Part shown: positions 1 to 7,865 of the stretch, one piece after another
Layout of the letters: every line of letters starts with the position of its first letter
Position numbering within the stretch: position 1 is the stretch's first letter
Assembly (NCBI RefSeq): GCF_031928785.1
Contig: NZ_JARQAL010000003.1
Reading direction: 5' to 3' (one strand)
Length of the DNA: 64,000 nt
Source of the DNA: Enterococcus_C asini_A
GTDB lineage: Bacteria; Bacillota; Bacilli; Lactobacillales; Enterococcaceae
Translations under genes and position numbers: made by a program
The notes under the pieces: model-generated
The model's input: only the letters and a program-made list of their open reading frames with translations
Told to the model about the DNA's origin: nothing
Databases searched by the model: none

Positions 1-73
1 CCGGCATAGCTCAGTTGGTAGTAGCGCATGACTGTTAATCATGATGTCGTAGGTTCGAGTCCTACTGCCGGAG
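1..73 (+). tRNA. tRNA-Asn (GTT), first base cut off
   Basis: Anticodon loop CTGTTAA sits between the pairing arms CATGA and TCATG, giving anticodon GTT. The 3' acceptor strand TGCCGGA pairs with a 5' strand whose first base lies before the window. CCA is not encoded. It is the first visible member of a tRNA array. Confidence 0.95.
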
Positions 74-115
74 TTCTCTTTAGTAGAGGAACACAAATAA
101 AGCTCTTTTATCTTT

Positions 116-204
116 GGAGAGTTGTCCGAGTGGCCGAAGGAGCATGATTGGAAATCATGTAGATGGGTAACCCTGTCTCAAGGGTTCGAATCCCTTACTC
201 TCCG
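116..204 (+). tRNA. tRNA-Ser (GGA)
   Basis: Acceptor GGAGAGT pairs with ACTCTCC, the anticodon loop TTGGAAA gives GGA, and the long variable arm expected of a class II tRNA is present. CCA is not encoded. Confidence 0.95.
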
Positions 205-214
205 TTTGTTACTT

Positions 215-286
215 GGTCCGTTGGTCAAGTGGTTAAGACACCGCCCTTTCACGGCGGTAACACGGGTTCGAATCCCGTACGGATCA
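215..286 (+). tRNA. tRNA-Glu (TTC)
   Basis: Acceptor GGTCCGT pairs with ACGGATC (one G-T wobble). Anticodon stem CCGCC/GGCGG holds the loop CTTTCAC. CCA is not encoded. Confidence 0.95.
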
Positions 287-303
287 TTAAGTTAAATATT
301 TAT

Positions 304-376
304 GGGGGTTTAGCTCAGCTGGGAGAGCATCTGCCTTACAAGCAGAGGGTCAGCGGTTCGAACCCGTTAACCCCCA
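304..376 (+). tRNA. tRNA-Val (TAC)
   Basis: Acceptor GGGGGTT pairs with AACCCCC, and the anticodon loop CTTACAA gives TAC. CCA is not encoded. Confidence 0.95.
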
Positions 377-385
377 TTGAATGTT

Positions 386-458
386 GGTCCCGTAGTGTAG
401 TGGTTATCACGCCTGCCTGTCACGCAGGAGATCGCGGGTTCGAGTCCCGTCGGGACCG
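386..458 (+). tRNA. tRNA-Asp (GTC)
   Basis: Acceptor GGTCCCG pairs with CGGGACC, and the anticodon loop CTGTCAC gives GTC. The 3' CCA is encoded at 459-461, unlike most members of this array. Confidence 0.95.
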
Positions 459-500
459 CCATTTATTATTATTTAACTAATTTAACCAGTTTTATATAGT

Positions 501-573
501 GGCTCGGTAGCTCAGTTGGTAGAGCAATGGATTGAAGCTCCATGTGTCGGCAGTTCGATTCTGTCCCGCGCCA
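501..573 (+). tRNA. tRNA-Phe (GAA)
   Basis: Anticodon stem ATGGA/TCCAT with loop TTGAAGC gives GAA. The acceptor GGCTCGG against CCGCGCC leaves one T-C mismatch at the fourth pair. CCA is encoded at 574-576. Confidence 0.95.
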
Positions 574-577
574 CCAT

Positions 578-658
578 GGAGGAGTAGCGAAGAGGCTAAA
601 CGCGACGGACTGTAAATCCGTTCCTTCGGGTTCAGTGGTTCGAATCCACTCTCCTCCA
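578..658 (+). tRNA. tRNA-Tyr (GTA)
   Basis: Begins one base after the encoded CCA of tRNA-Phe. Acceptor GGAGGAG pairs with CTCCTCC, the loop CTGTAAA gives GTA, and a long variable arm is present. CCA is not encoded. Confidence 0.95.
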
Positions 659-662
659 TTTT

Positions 663-733
663 AGGGGTATAGTTTAAAGGTAGAACAGCGGTCTCCAAAA
701 CCGTTAGTGTGGGTTCAATTCCTGCTACCCCTG
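663..733 (+). tRNA. tRNA-Trp (CCA)
   Basis: Acceptor AGGGGTA pairs with TACCCCT, and the anticodon loop CTCCAAA gives CCA. The 3' CCA end is encoded at 734-736. Confidence 0.95.
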
Positions 734-746
734 CCATTTTTATTAT

Positions 747-820
747 GGCGATCGTGGCGAAGTGGTTAACGCACCGGATTGTGGCTCCGGCACTCGTGGG
801 TTCGATTCCCATCGATCGCC
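747..820 (+). tRNA. tRNA-His (GTG)
   Basis: Anticodon loop TTGTGGC gives GTG. The extra G at position -1 (base 747) is encoded and faces the discriminator C at 820, the hallmark of tRNA-His. CCA is not encoded. Confidence 0.95.
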
Positions 821-830
821 CTTTACTTTT

Positions 831-902
831 TGGGGTATAGCCAAGCGGTAAGGCAAGGGACTTTGACTCCCTCATGCGTTGGTTCGAATCCAGCTACCCC
901 AG
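831..902 (+). tRNA. tRNA-Gln (TTG)
   Basis: Acceptor TGGGGTA pairs with TACCCCA, and the loop CTTTGAC gives TTG. CCA is not encoded. Confidence 0.95.
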
Positions 903-935
903 TTGGTTTCATTTGAAATCATATAATAGTATAAT

Positions 936-1006
<71 letters not shown>

Positions 1007-1027
1007 TAGTACTACTATTATTTAAAT

Positions 1028-1112
1028 GCCGGCGTGGCGGAATTGGCAGACGCGCTGGACTCAAAATCCAGTGCCCGTTGAGGGCGTGCCGGTTCGACCC
1101 CGGCCGCCGGTA
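1028..1112 (+). tRNA. tRNA-Leu (CAA), copy 1
   Basis: Class II tRNA with anticodon loop CTCAAAA (CAA), acceptor GCCGGCG/CGCCGGT and a variable-arm stem GCCC/GGGC. It is the last gene of the array and is followed directly by a terminator. CCA is not encoded. Confidence 0.95.
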
Positions 1113-1120
1113 TAATGTGC

Positions 1121-1153
1121 AGTATCCGAGACATGTCTCTTGGATACTTTTTA
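1121..1153 (+). terminator. terminator of the tRNA array
   Basis: AGTATCC (1121-1127) pairs with GGATACT (1142-1148), with an inner GAGAC/GTCTC helix, followed by a T tract. Confidence 0.85.
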
Positions 1154-1312
1154 TTTTGCATAAATCGGGCTCTTTGTGACTATTTGTCAAAAGGAGAGCG
1201 CAGTCTGTTTCTTTTTTCCACTATATTAGTTTTAGAAAATAACTAAAAAACTTTTGAAAAAAAGTTGAACTTTAGTGTAAAGAATTGTATACTAACATAT
1301 GTTAAATGATAT

Positions 1313-1397
1313 GCCGGCGTGGCGGAATTGGCAGACGCGCTGGACTCAAAATCCAGTGTCCGTTGAGGACGTGCCGGTTCGACCCCGGCCGCCGGTA
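1313..1397 (+). tRNA. tRNA-Leu (CAA), copy 2
   Basis: Matches copy 1 except in the variable arm, where GCCC/GGGC became GTCC/GGAC. The two changes keep the stem paired. It lies about 200 nt after the array terminator, so it is probably a separate transcript with its own terminator. CCA is not encoded. Confidence 0.95.
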
Positions 1398-1399
1398 TC

Positions 1400-1430
1400 A
1401 GCATCCTACTAATAGTGGGATGCTTTTTTT
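1400..1430 (+). terminator. terminator after tRNA-Leu copy 2
   Basis: GCATCCTAC pairs with GTGGGATGC (one wobble), followed by eight T residues. Confidence 0.85.
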
Positions 1431-1546
1431 TATGAAAAAGGGTCGGAAAGGCTATGCGACGACTAAAATTTCGGCTCTTTTCACACTTTAGGGAATGTTT
1501 CGGCATTTCCTTTTTTGCGTTATTAAATGATTTTACAGATGTTTTG

Positions 1547-1593
1547 TTGGATTTGGACTCGCAGTCTCAGGTGACGGAAAGTCCGAAATCCAA
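1547..1593. repeat. imperfect inverted repeat
   Basis: TTGGATTTGGACT (1547-1559) pairs with AGTCCGAAATCCAA (1580-1593) with a single bulged base; the loop is 20 nt. No T tract follows on the plus strand. Function unknown. Confidence 0.7.
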
Positions 1594-1621
1594 ATGATAT
1601 CCTTTTAGAATAAAATACAAA

Positions 1622-1674
1622 ATCTCCCCCTATCTAGGGACTTTTGTATTTCAGTGTCCTAGATAGGGGGAGAT
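1622..1674. repeat. 19-bp inverted repeat with competing inner repeat
   Basis: The arms 1622-1641 and 1656-1674 pair over 19 bp with one bulged G. A second inverted repeat, AAATACAAAA (1613-1622) with TTTTGTATTT (1642-1651), overlaps the left arm and loop, so the two helices exclude each other. On the minus strand the large hairpin is followed by a T-rich stretch, so it may terminate the small gene at 1770-1994. Confidence 0.7.
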
Positions 1675-1769
1675 AGCAATGTTTTATTTTAAATATTGGG
1701 CTGTCAGTACTTTTAGTAGCTTCGCGGTAGAGTAGCCTGTTTCTAAACATTTTTTATTTATACAGGAGT

Positions 1770-1994
1770 TTAACTGAAAAAGTAAGTTTCGCCTACCATT
1801 TGTTTTACATCAGCATAGTTTGCGGTGACTTCGCGATTATGAGCGTTTGCAGTTTCTTGGTCACATAACTCACAATGCTCAATATGGAAAATAATTCCCC
1901 CATTTGTAATTGCTTGAGCAGTTCCTACCATATTACGGTGAAAACGAGCAGGTTTCACCTCATATTTTTTGCCTAAAATAATTTCTTTTTCCAT
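1770..1994 (-). CDS. small unknown protein with a CxxC pair
   Basis: I do not recognise this 74-residue protein. It is predicted soluble, without signal peptide or membrane segment. A CELC motif preceded by His (HCELC, near residues 40-44) could bind metal, but there is only one such pair. A clear ribosome binding site (GTGAGGT) and a -10-like TATTATA precede the ATG at 1994, which supports a real gene. It stands alone on the minus strand between the tRNA genes and the esterase, with a large hairpin downstream that may be its terminator. Confidence 0.65.
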   Translation of the reverse strand: MEKEIILGKKYEVKPARFHRNMVGTAQAITNGGIIFHIEHCELCDQETANAHNREVTANYADVKQMVGETYFFS

Positions 1995-2636
1995 GGTTAT
2001 TAAAACCTCACTTTCTCACATAGTACTTATATAATACCATACCAATTTATAAAATATATCGATGAATACTGAAAAAATGCCGTTTTTTTAGTTGTATATA
2101 CAAACATACCTATTTTGTGAAATACTAAAAAATAAAGAGAGAGTGCGCTTACAATGAAAACGAAAAAAATTTAGAGGTATATACAAGATGTCTGTTTTTT
2201 CATAATAAGTTAATCAGGACTTTGGCTAGTAAAGAGAGTAATTCTATTCATCATATAAAATGATGATTTACACCTCTTACAAAAATTTGTTTAGTCTTGA
2301 TTTTTTCTAGAGGGTTTTAAAGCGAGTAAGGTCTATAAAAATCTCCTTCATATAGTGACAGAAATAATCTCAGTTGAGTTTAAGGCTAGGCTTCATTTTT
2401 TTGACCGACAGAATTGGTCAGCTATTAGCTTGCCAAATTATCAATTTAGCAATTGGTTACTCTTAATTACTCGGAAGATCGTTGCTTGCAGGTGGAAAAT
2501 TTTACTTAGCTGGCGTCTATCACAAAGCTTGTCTGTTTTCTTTAGCAATGTTTTCGAAAGAGGTTTCCCGGTTGCCTTTTTCAAGTATAATAAAAGAAAT
2601 TGGGAAAATTTCCTATAATGTGAAGGAGTGAATAAA
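1995..2636. other. AT-rich intergenic region, no convincing gene
   Basis: About 640 nt. Open frames here (for example 2355-2618) have no ribosome binding site and no protein-like composition. A perfect 12-bp palindrome TTGTATATACAA lies at 2092-2103 and a TCATCAT/ATGATGA hairpin at about 2248-2266. TATAAT-like boxes near 2586 may serve the esterase. Nothing else is seen. Confidence 0.5.
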
Positions 2637-3437
2637 ATGAATGTTTTTACCCATGAGATTACTGCACACAATGGTGAGAGCGGTCTAATCACTGCTTATT
2701 TACCAGAATATTTTTCAGAATTTGGCAAGCAAGACTTGCGTAAAGCAGTGGTGATTTGTCCCGGGGGCGGTTATGTTAATGTATCTGCTAGAGAAGGTGA
2801 ACCCGTAGCTTTGCAATTAGTGGCAGCAGGTATTCCGGCTTTTGTTTTAACCTATAGTGTGGCGCCGGCTAAATTCCCCACTGCCTTAACTCAGTTAGCA
2901 GAAACGATGCTTTATGTGCGGGAAAATGCAACCAGTTGGCACATTGATCCTGAAAAAATCTTAGTTGCTGGCTTTTCTGCTGGTGGCCATTTGGCAGCGT
3001 CTTTAGGCACCATGTGGCAATCTCGCTTAGTTGAATTGGGCTATGATTCTGATAAAATTCAACCTAATGGCTTGATTTTAGGATATCCAGTTATTTCCAG
3101 CGGTGAGTTTGCCCATAAAGGATCCTTTGAAAATCTTTTAGGTAAAACGTCAGCTGAATGGGCAGAGCACAGCTTAGAAACGTTAGTGACAAATCAAGTG
3201 CCACCGGTTTTTATTTGGCATACAGTGACAGATGCTGCAGTGCCAATGGAAAATACGCTAGCTTTTGTGCAAGCCTTACAAAAGAAGCATGTGTCCTATG
3301 AATGTCATCTCTATCCTAATGGTCCCCATGGCTTGAGTCTGGCCAATGAAACCACTGCCACTGAAAACAATCCATCCGTACCCAATGTTCAAAGCTGGCT
3401 TTCTTTATTGCTGAATTGGCTGGAAACTTTTTTCTAA
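2637..3437 (+). CDS. alpha/beta hydrolase, acetyl-esterase type
   Basis: A 266-residue cytoplasmic alpha/beta hydrolase of the esterase/xylan-acetylesterase type (Abhydrolase_3-like). The oxyanion-hole motif CPGGGY is at residues 41-46, the nucleophile elbow GFSAGG at 112-117 (Ser114), and the likely acid and base are Asp199 and His231 in GPHGLSL. It probably removes acetyl or other short acyl groups from sugars or small esters; the substrate is unknown. A GTG nine bases upstream lies inside the ribosome binding site (GAAGGAG), so the ATG at 2637 is chosen. It is followed by a bidirectional terminator shared with the convergent kinase gene. Confidence 0.88.
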   Translation: MNVFTHEITAHNGESGLITAYLPEYFSEFGKQDLRKAVVICPGGGYVNVSAREGEPVALQLVAAGIPAFVLTYSVAPAKFPTALTQLAETMLYVRENATSWHIDPEKILVAGFSAGGHLAASLGTMWQSRLVELGYDSDKIQPNGLILGYPVISSGEFAHKGSFENLLGKTSAEWAEHSLETLVTNQVPPVFIWHTVTDAAVPMENTLAFVQALQKKHVSYECHLYPNGPHGLSLANETTATENNPSVPNVQSWLSLLLNWLETFF

Positions 3438-3454
3438 AAGAATAGTGACATGAA

Positions 3455-3489
3455 AAACGACCCTCGCTACAAAAATGAGGGTCGTTTTT
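3455..3489. terminator. bidirectional terminator
   Basis: AAAACGACCCTC pairs with GAGGGTCGTTTT, with A and T runs on opposite sides. It separates the esterase from the convergent histidine kinase gene. Confidence 0.9.
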
Positions 3490-3523
3490 ATTGGAAGAAA
3501 GCTTATGATTGCATAAAGTTCGC

Positions 3524-4558
3524 TTATCCTAACGGCAGTTTTACCCAAAAAGTAGTTCCTTTATCAGAAGAACTAGTAACAGAGACCGTTCCGTTGTGGG
3601 CATCGACAATTTCTCGAACTAAGGAGAGGCCTAAACCATTTCCGGCAGACTTACGACTGGTATCGCCTTGGTAAAATTTGTCGAAAACTCGTTTTTGATC
3701 TTTTGCTGCAATGCCCACTCCTTCATCATGAAAAGCGATGGTCAGGTCTTGCGTACCTTGGATAGCAATTGCAATAGCAGCATTCTTTTGACTGTATTTA
3801 ATGGCATTCTCAATCAGATTTAGCCAAACTTGATACAACAATTCTTCATTACCAAAAAACTGGGTATGGGGTAAATCTAATTTCCAGTCAATGACCTTAG
3901 ACTCCCAATGTGGGCGCAAAAATAAGATTACTTCTCTAATTTGTTCGTCTAGCCGGAATTGGTTTTTAACCAAAGGAGTAGTGGTGGTTTCTAATTTGGT
4001 CAAGCGTAAAATATTATTGGTCAAAGTCGCTAGTTGCTTGGTTCCTTCTAAAATTCGCTCATAATAATCCGCTTGTTCCACTGAAGACAATTGCTTATTT
4101 TGTAAAAGTTGGACGTAGCCTTGAATCGTCGCTAACGGTGTTTTGAATTCGTGGGAGACATTGGCAACAAAATCATTCCGTAACGTCTCCATGCTGTTCA
4201 GCTCCGTCACCATGGTATTAAAATTACTAAACAGCTCTTGGACTTCTGTGATTCGCTGTTGTTCTGGAACGTGTAAAGAAAAATCTCCTTTGGCTACTTG
4301 AGTCATATTTTCGCTTAGTTGGCGGATTGGAGCGAGGATACGGCGACCAACTAAAGCGGCTACCCCAGTTCCGGTGATGATGCTGAAAAGAGTATAGATT
4401 ACAATCACGATAAAATGATTATTAGGCCCGGGCTGGATGATTTTTTCGTGGAGTAAAAAAAGCAGTAAAGCACCAAATAAAAAAGTCAATACGACCAGGC
4501 TAGCAAAAATCAATGCCACAAAATAAACCCATAACTGGGAGTAAAGTTTAGTCTTCAT
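3524..4558 (-). CDS. sensor histidine kinase
   Basis: A 344-residue membrane kinase. Two membrane segments (about residues 12-36 and 49-70) are joined by a very short outside loop of roughly a dozen residues, so it probably senses within or at the membrane. A HAMP-like linker follows, then the HisKA box with phospho-accepting His136 in NVSHEFKTP, the N box around 247-251, the G1 box DEGVG (278-282) and the G2 box GNGLGLS (306-312). It overlaps the upstream response-regulator gene by 11 bp. The pair is divergent from an ABC exporter gene, which suggests that the exporter is its target, though this is inferred from position only. Confidence 0.92.
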   Translation of the reverse strand: MKTKLYSQLWVYFVALIFASLVVLTFLFGALLLFLLHEKIIQPGPNNHFIVIVIYTLFSIITGTGVAALVGRRILAPIRQLSENMTQVAKGDFSLHVPEQQRITEVQELFSNFNTMVTELNSMETLRNDFVANVSHEFKTPLATIQGYVQLLQNKQLSSVEQADYYERILEGTKQLATLTNNILRLTKLETTTTPLVKNQFRLDEQIREVILFLRPHWESKVIDWKLDLPHTQFFGNEELLYQVWLNLIENAIKYSQKNAAIAIAIQGTQDLTIAFHDEGVGIAAKDQKRVFDKFYQGDTSRKSAGNGLGLSLVREIVDAHNGTVSVTSSSDKGTTFWVKLPLG

Positions 4559-5228
4559 GGGTTAGCACCGCCTTGTAGCCCAGGCCTCGAATGGTTACAA
4601 TCTGAAAGTCAGGATTAGTAGAAAACTGTTGGCGTAACCGGCGAATATGGACGTCAATGGTTCGTTCCTCTGTTTCAGAATCCGGCCCCCAAAGTTCTTC
4701 CATTAATTGCTGGCGGGTAAAAATTTTATTGGGGTAAGACAATAACTTGTAGAGAATTTCAAATTCTTTTGGGCGTAGTTCGATAGTTGTCGCTCCGGTA
4801 CTGACGGTCATCTGTTCTTGCTTTAAAATTGTTTGACCGCAAGTCAGTTCTGCTTCATGGTTGATTTTAGCTCGCCGTAACAGCGCTTCAACCCGTAAAA
4901 GCATCTCTTCTACATTAATCGGTTTGACCATGTAATCGTCCACGCCTAAATGAAAACTGCGCTTTTTATCGGCAAATGTGTCTTTGGCGGTAATCACTAA
5001 GATAGGCAGGTCATAGCCGTAGTTTCGTAAGGTTTCTGTAAAGTGAAAGCCATCCATTTCCGGCATCATCAAGTCAGTGATGATTAAATCAATATGGATT
5101 TTTGCCAGTTGAATCAAGGCTTGCTCACCGTTTTCAGCTAATGTGATTTGAAAATTGGCTTTTTGTAAAACTTGGCGATAAAGTTCTGCCAAGTTTGGCT
5201 CGTCTTCTACAATTAGAATTTGGTTCAT
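4548..5228 (-). CDS. OmpR-family response regulator
   Basis: A 226-residue regulator with a receiver domain (phospho-acceptor Asp52 in TDLMMPEMDG, Thr80, Lys102) and a C-terminal winged-helix DNA-binding domain (RPKEFEILYKLL ... TIDVHIRRLRQQF). A longer frame opens 33 codons upstream, but the ATG at 5228 has a proper ribosome binding site (GGAGGT) and starts the receiver domain at its usual place (MNQILIVEDE). It acts with the kinase encoded downstream. Autoregulation and control of the divergent exporter are likely but not shown. Confidence 0.93.
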   Translation of the reverse strand: MNQILIVEDEPNLAELYRQVLQKANFQITLAENGEQALIQLAKIHIDLIITDLMMPEMDGFHFTETLRNYGYDLPILVITAKDTFADKKRSFHLGVDDYMVKPINVEEMLLRVEALLRRAKINHEAELTCGQTILKQEQMTVSTGATTIELRPKEFEILYKLLSYPNKIFTRQQLMEELWGPDSETEERTIDVHIRRLRQQFSTNPDFQIVTIRGLGYKAVLTHED

Positions 5229-5400
5229 TTCGGACCTCCATTGTATGTCTCTAAAACAGGGATAACTTGAGAAAATTGTAGCATTTTTTTGTGAAAGTTC
5301 CATGAATTGTTGAAAAATACCAGTCATTTCATTTTGAGTTCATAGAAGGATGCTATATTCTTAATGTGTCCGCAACAAGGTAAAAAAACAGGAGGTTCTT

Positions 5401-7746
5401 ATGTTAGAGCTAAAAGAGATTAAAAAATACTATACTGTAGGCGAAACCACCACCAAAGCCTTAGATGGTGTTTCCGTGGCTTTTCGAAAACAGGAATTTG
5501 TAGCCATTTTAGGTCCCAGTGGTTCTGGGAAGACCACGATGTTAAACGTCATCGGTGGTTTGGATAATTATGACTCTGGGGACATGGTGATTAACGGCAA
5601 GTCCACTAAGACCTTCAAAGATGGGGACTGGGATGCCTATCGTAACAATTCTATCGGCTTTATCTTCCAAAGCTATAACTTAATCAGTCACTTAGGCATT
5701 ATCGACAATGTGGAGTTGGGGATGACTTTAAGTGGTGTCAGCCGGGAAGAGAAAAAACGCCGTGCCGAAGAGGCCTTAACTCGAGTGGGGCTAAAAGATC
5801 ATATGCACAAAAAGCCCAATCAACTTTCTGGAGGTCAGATGCAGCGGGTGGCCATTGCCCGAGCATTAGCGAATGATCCTGAGATTTTACTTTGTGATGA
5901 ACCAACCGGTGCTTTGGATTCAGAAACCAGTGTGCAAATTATGGAACTGATTCAAGAACTGTCCAAAGAAAAATTGGTCATTATGGTTACCCATAATCCA
6001 GAGCTGGCCAATCAATACGCCGATCGGATTATTGAGTTTTCCGATGGTAAGATTGTGAATGACTCCCATCCCCATAAGGAACGACCAAAGCCGGATCAAT
6101 TTAACTTAAAGCGCACTAAGATGAAATTTACGACGGCGTTAAATCTTTCTTTCAATAATATTCGCACCAAAAAAGGGCGGACTTTTTTAACCGCCTTTGC
6201 TTCTAGTATTGGGATTATTAGCATTGCGGTAGTTTTATCCTTGTCAAATGGTTTTCAAAAACAAATTGATGCGACTCAGACCAAAACGTTAGCCAAGTTC
6301 CCGATTACGATTTCAAAAATCACCACCACCGATGATGCTACCGCCCTTCAAACGAATCAAAAAGAAGATGAGAAATATCCTGATAAAAAAGTGGTAATCG
6401 CGGAAACTAGTGCTGCCGATCAGGCACAACATACCAATCAATTGGATCAAGAGTATGTGGACTATATCAATGAGATTGATCCCAAATTAGCCAATAACAT
6501 CGGCTATACTCGTTTGGCAAATTTAAACTTAATGCGGGAAATCGACGGCAAAGTGAAACAAGTTTCTTTGTCGAATAATGCTGCGGACAGTTCTGAATCT
6601 GGTTCCATGATGAGCATGATGTCTTCCATGACGGGGGTGGGGGTTTCATCATTTCCCAAACAACTAGAAGCTGACGGCACTAACTTTTTAAAGGATAACT
6701 ACACGTTACTAGCAGGAAGTTATCCTAAAGCGGATACGGATTTGGTATTAGTAGTGGATGAGAACAACAAGACCAATATTAATGCTTTGAAAAATCTCGG
6801 CTTTGATGTGAAAAATGAGGAAGAACTTTCCTTTGATCAGATTTTAGGTACTACTATGAAACTAGTAAACAACGATGCTTATTACACGAAACTACCTACA
6901 GGAAATTTCATTCCTAATCAAGACTTACAAACAGTTTATGACAACACGTCTAACCAAGAGCTAAAAATTTCTGGGATTATTCGGGCGAAGTCCTCGGCTT
7001 CCATGGCGCTACTAGCTCCCGGGATTGCCTATAGTGACAGTTTGGCCCAAGAAGTGATTAAAGAAAACCAAACTTCTGCCATTGTCAAAGCGCAAGAAGC
7101 TAGTGATACAAACGTCATGACCAATGAACAAATGGATGAAGCTACTAAAGAAAACTTTATGGATTATTTAGGTGCCAGTGCCATACCTTATTCGATGATG
7201 ATTTATCCTAATAACTTTAAAGATAAAGATGAAGTCTTGGATTATTTGGACGACTGGAATAAAGGCAAATCCCAAGAAGACAAGATTATCTATTCCGATT
7301 TGGCTGGGACCATGACCGAATTAACCGGGGGCTTAATGGATGCAGTGACCTATGTCTTAATCGCGTTTGCGGCAATTTCGTTAGTGACGAGTATGATTAT
7401 GATCGCGATCATCACGTATACTTCGGTAATCGAGCGGACGAAAGAAATCGGTGTTTTAAAAGCATTGGGTGCTCGAAAGAAAGATATCACCCGGGTTTTT
7501 GATGCGGAAACTGCCATTTTAGGCGTCTTTTCCGGCACATTAGGGGTAGTCATTGCCTACTTAGCAACATTCCCAATTAACTCAGTTATTTACAAATTGA
7601 CGGATTTAAAAAATGTTGCTCAATTGGAATTGCAACATGCGGTGATTTTAGTCATTGTCTCCACGATTTTAACCATGTTAGGTGGACATATCCCAGCCCG
7701 TATGGCATCCAAAAAGGATGCAGCAATCGCATTACGGGCGGATTAA
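5401..7746 (+). CDS. fused ABC transporter, MacB/FtsX type
   Basis: A 781-residue protein joining an ATPase to a permease. The ATPase has Walker A GPSGSGKT (38-45), Q-loop Gln90, signature LSGGQ (142-146), Walker B with DE at 166-167, and switch His198. A membrane segment follows at about 262-281, then a large outside domain (about 285-640) with a Met/Ser-rich patch, and three C-terminal membrane segments of the FtsX/MacB permease fold with the cytoplasmic motif ERTKEIGVLKALGA. The family moves antibiotics, peptides or lipids across or out of the membrane using ATP-driven conformational change. The divergent two-component genes suggest induction by envelope stress. The start at 5401 has ribosome binding site AGGAGG. 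Confidence 0.88.
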   Translation: MLELKEIKKYYTVGETTTKALDGVSVAFRKQEFVAILGPSGSGKTTMLNVIGGLDNYDSGDMVINGKSTKTFKDGDWDAYRNNSIGFIFQSYNLISHLGIIDNVELGMTLSGVSREEKKRRAEEALTRVGLKDHMHKKPNQLSGGQMQRVAIARALANDPEILLCDEPTGALDSETSVQIMELIQELSKEKLVIMVTHNPELANQYADRIIEFSDGKIVNDSHPHKERPKPDQFNLKRTKMKFTTALNLSFNNIRTKKGRTFLTAFASSIGIISIAVVLSLSNGFQKQIDATQTKTLAKFPITISKITTTDDATALQTNQKEDEKYPDKKVVIAETSAADQAQHTNQLDQEYVDYINEIDPKLANNIGYTRLANLNLMREIDGKVKQVSLSNNAADSSESGSMMSMMSSMTGVGVSSFPKQLEADGTNFLKDNYTLLAGSYPKADTDLVLVVDENNKTNINALKNLGFDVKNEEELSFDQILGTTMKLVNNDAYYTKLPTGNFIPNQDLQTVYDNTSNQELKISGIIRAKSSASMALLAPGIAYSDSLAQEVIKENQTSAIVKAQEASDTNVMTNEQMDEATKENFMDYLGASAIPYSMMIYPNNFKDKDEVLDYLDDWNKGKSQEDKIIYSDLAGTMTELTGGLMDAVTYVLIAFAAISLVTSMIMIAIITYTSVIERTKEIGVLKALGARKKDITRVFDAETAILGVFSGTLGVVIAYLATFPINSVIYKLTDLKNVAQLELQHAVILVIVSTILTMLGGHIPARMASKKDAAIALRAD

Positions 7747-7805
7747 TTGAAACAAAATTCCCGCCATACTTTTCATAAAAAGCATGATATAATTGCTCCA
7801 GGTCA

Positions 7806-7837
7806 TAAAGCCTCTGCCTTTTGGTAGTAGGCTTTTA
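7806..7837 (+). terminator. terminator or leader hairpin
   Basis: AAAGCCTCTGCC pairs with GGTAGTAGGCTTT around a TTTT loop, and T residues follow. It can end the exporter transcript. A TATAAT at 7790-7795 lies just before it, so transcripts started there would run through it before reaching the acetyltransferase gene. Confidence 0.7.
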
Positions 7838-7865
7838 TACGTTAATTGAGAAGTGAGGGGAATCT

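Larger units (their letters stand above)
1431..1769. other. intergenic region with hairpins, no convincing gene
   Basis: No gene is seen. At 1490-1516 GGAATG and CATTTCC form a short hairpin followed by six T, a possible plus-strand terminator. Two larger inverted repeats follow and are listed separately. A 19-codon open frame at 1431-1490 has no ribosome binding site and I do not call it. Confidence 0.5.

Noticed and set aside
1028..1769. Possible phage or island attachment site at the duplicated tRNA-Leu
   Set aside because: No integrase, no mobile genes and no partial tRNA repeat downstream; the copy is a complete tRNA gene with its own terminator.
2355..2692. Overlapping frames on both strands upstream of the esterase
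   Set aside because: No ribosome binding site, no protein-like composition, and they overlap each other and the esterase start.
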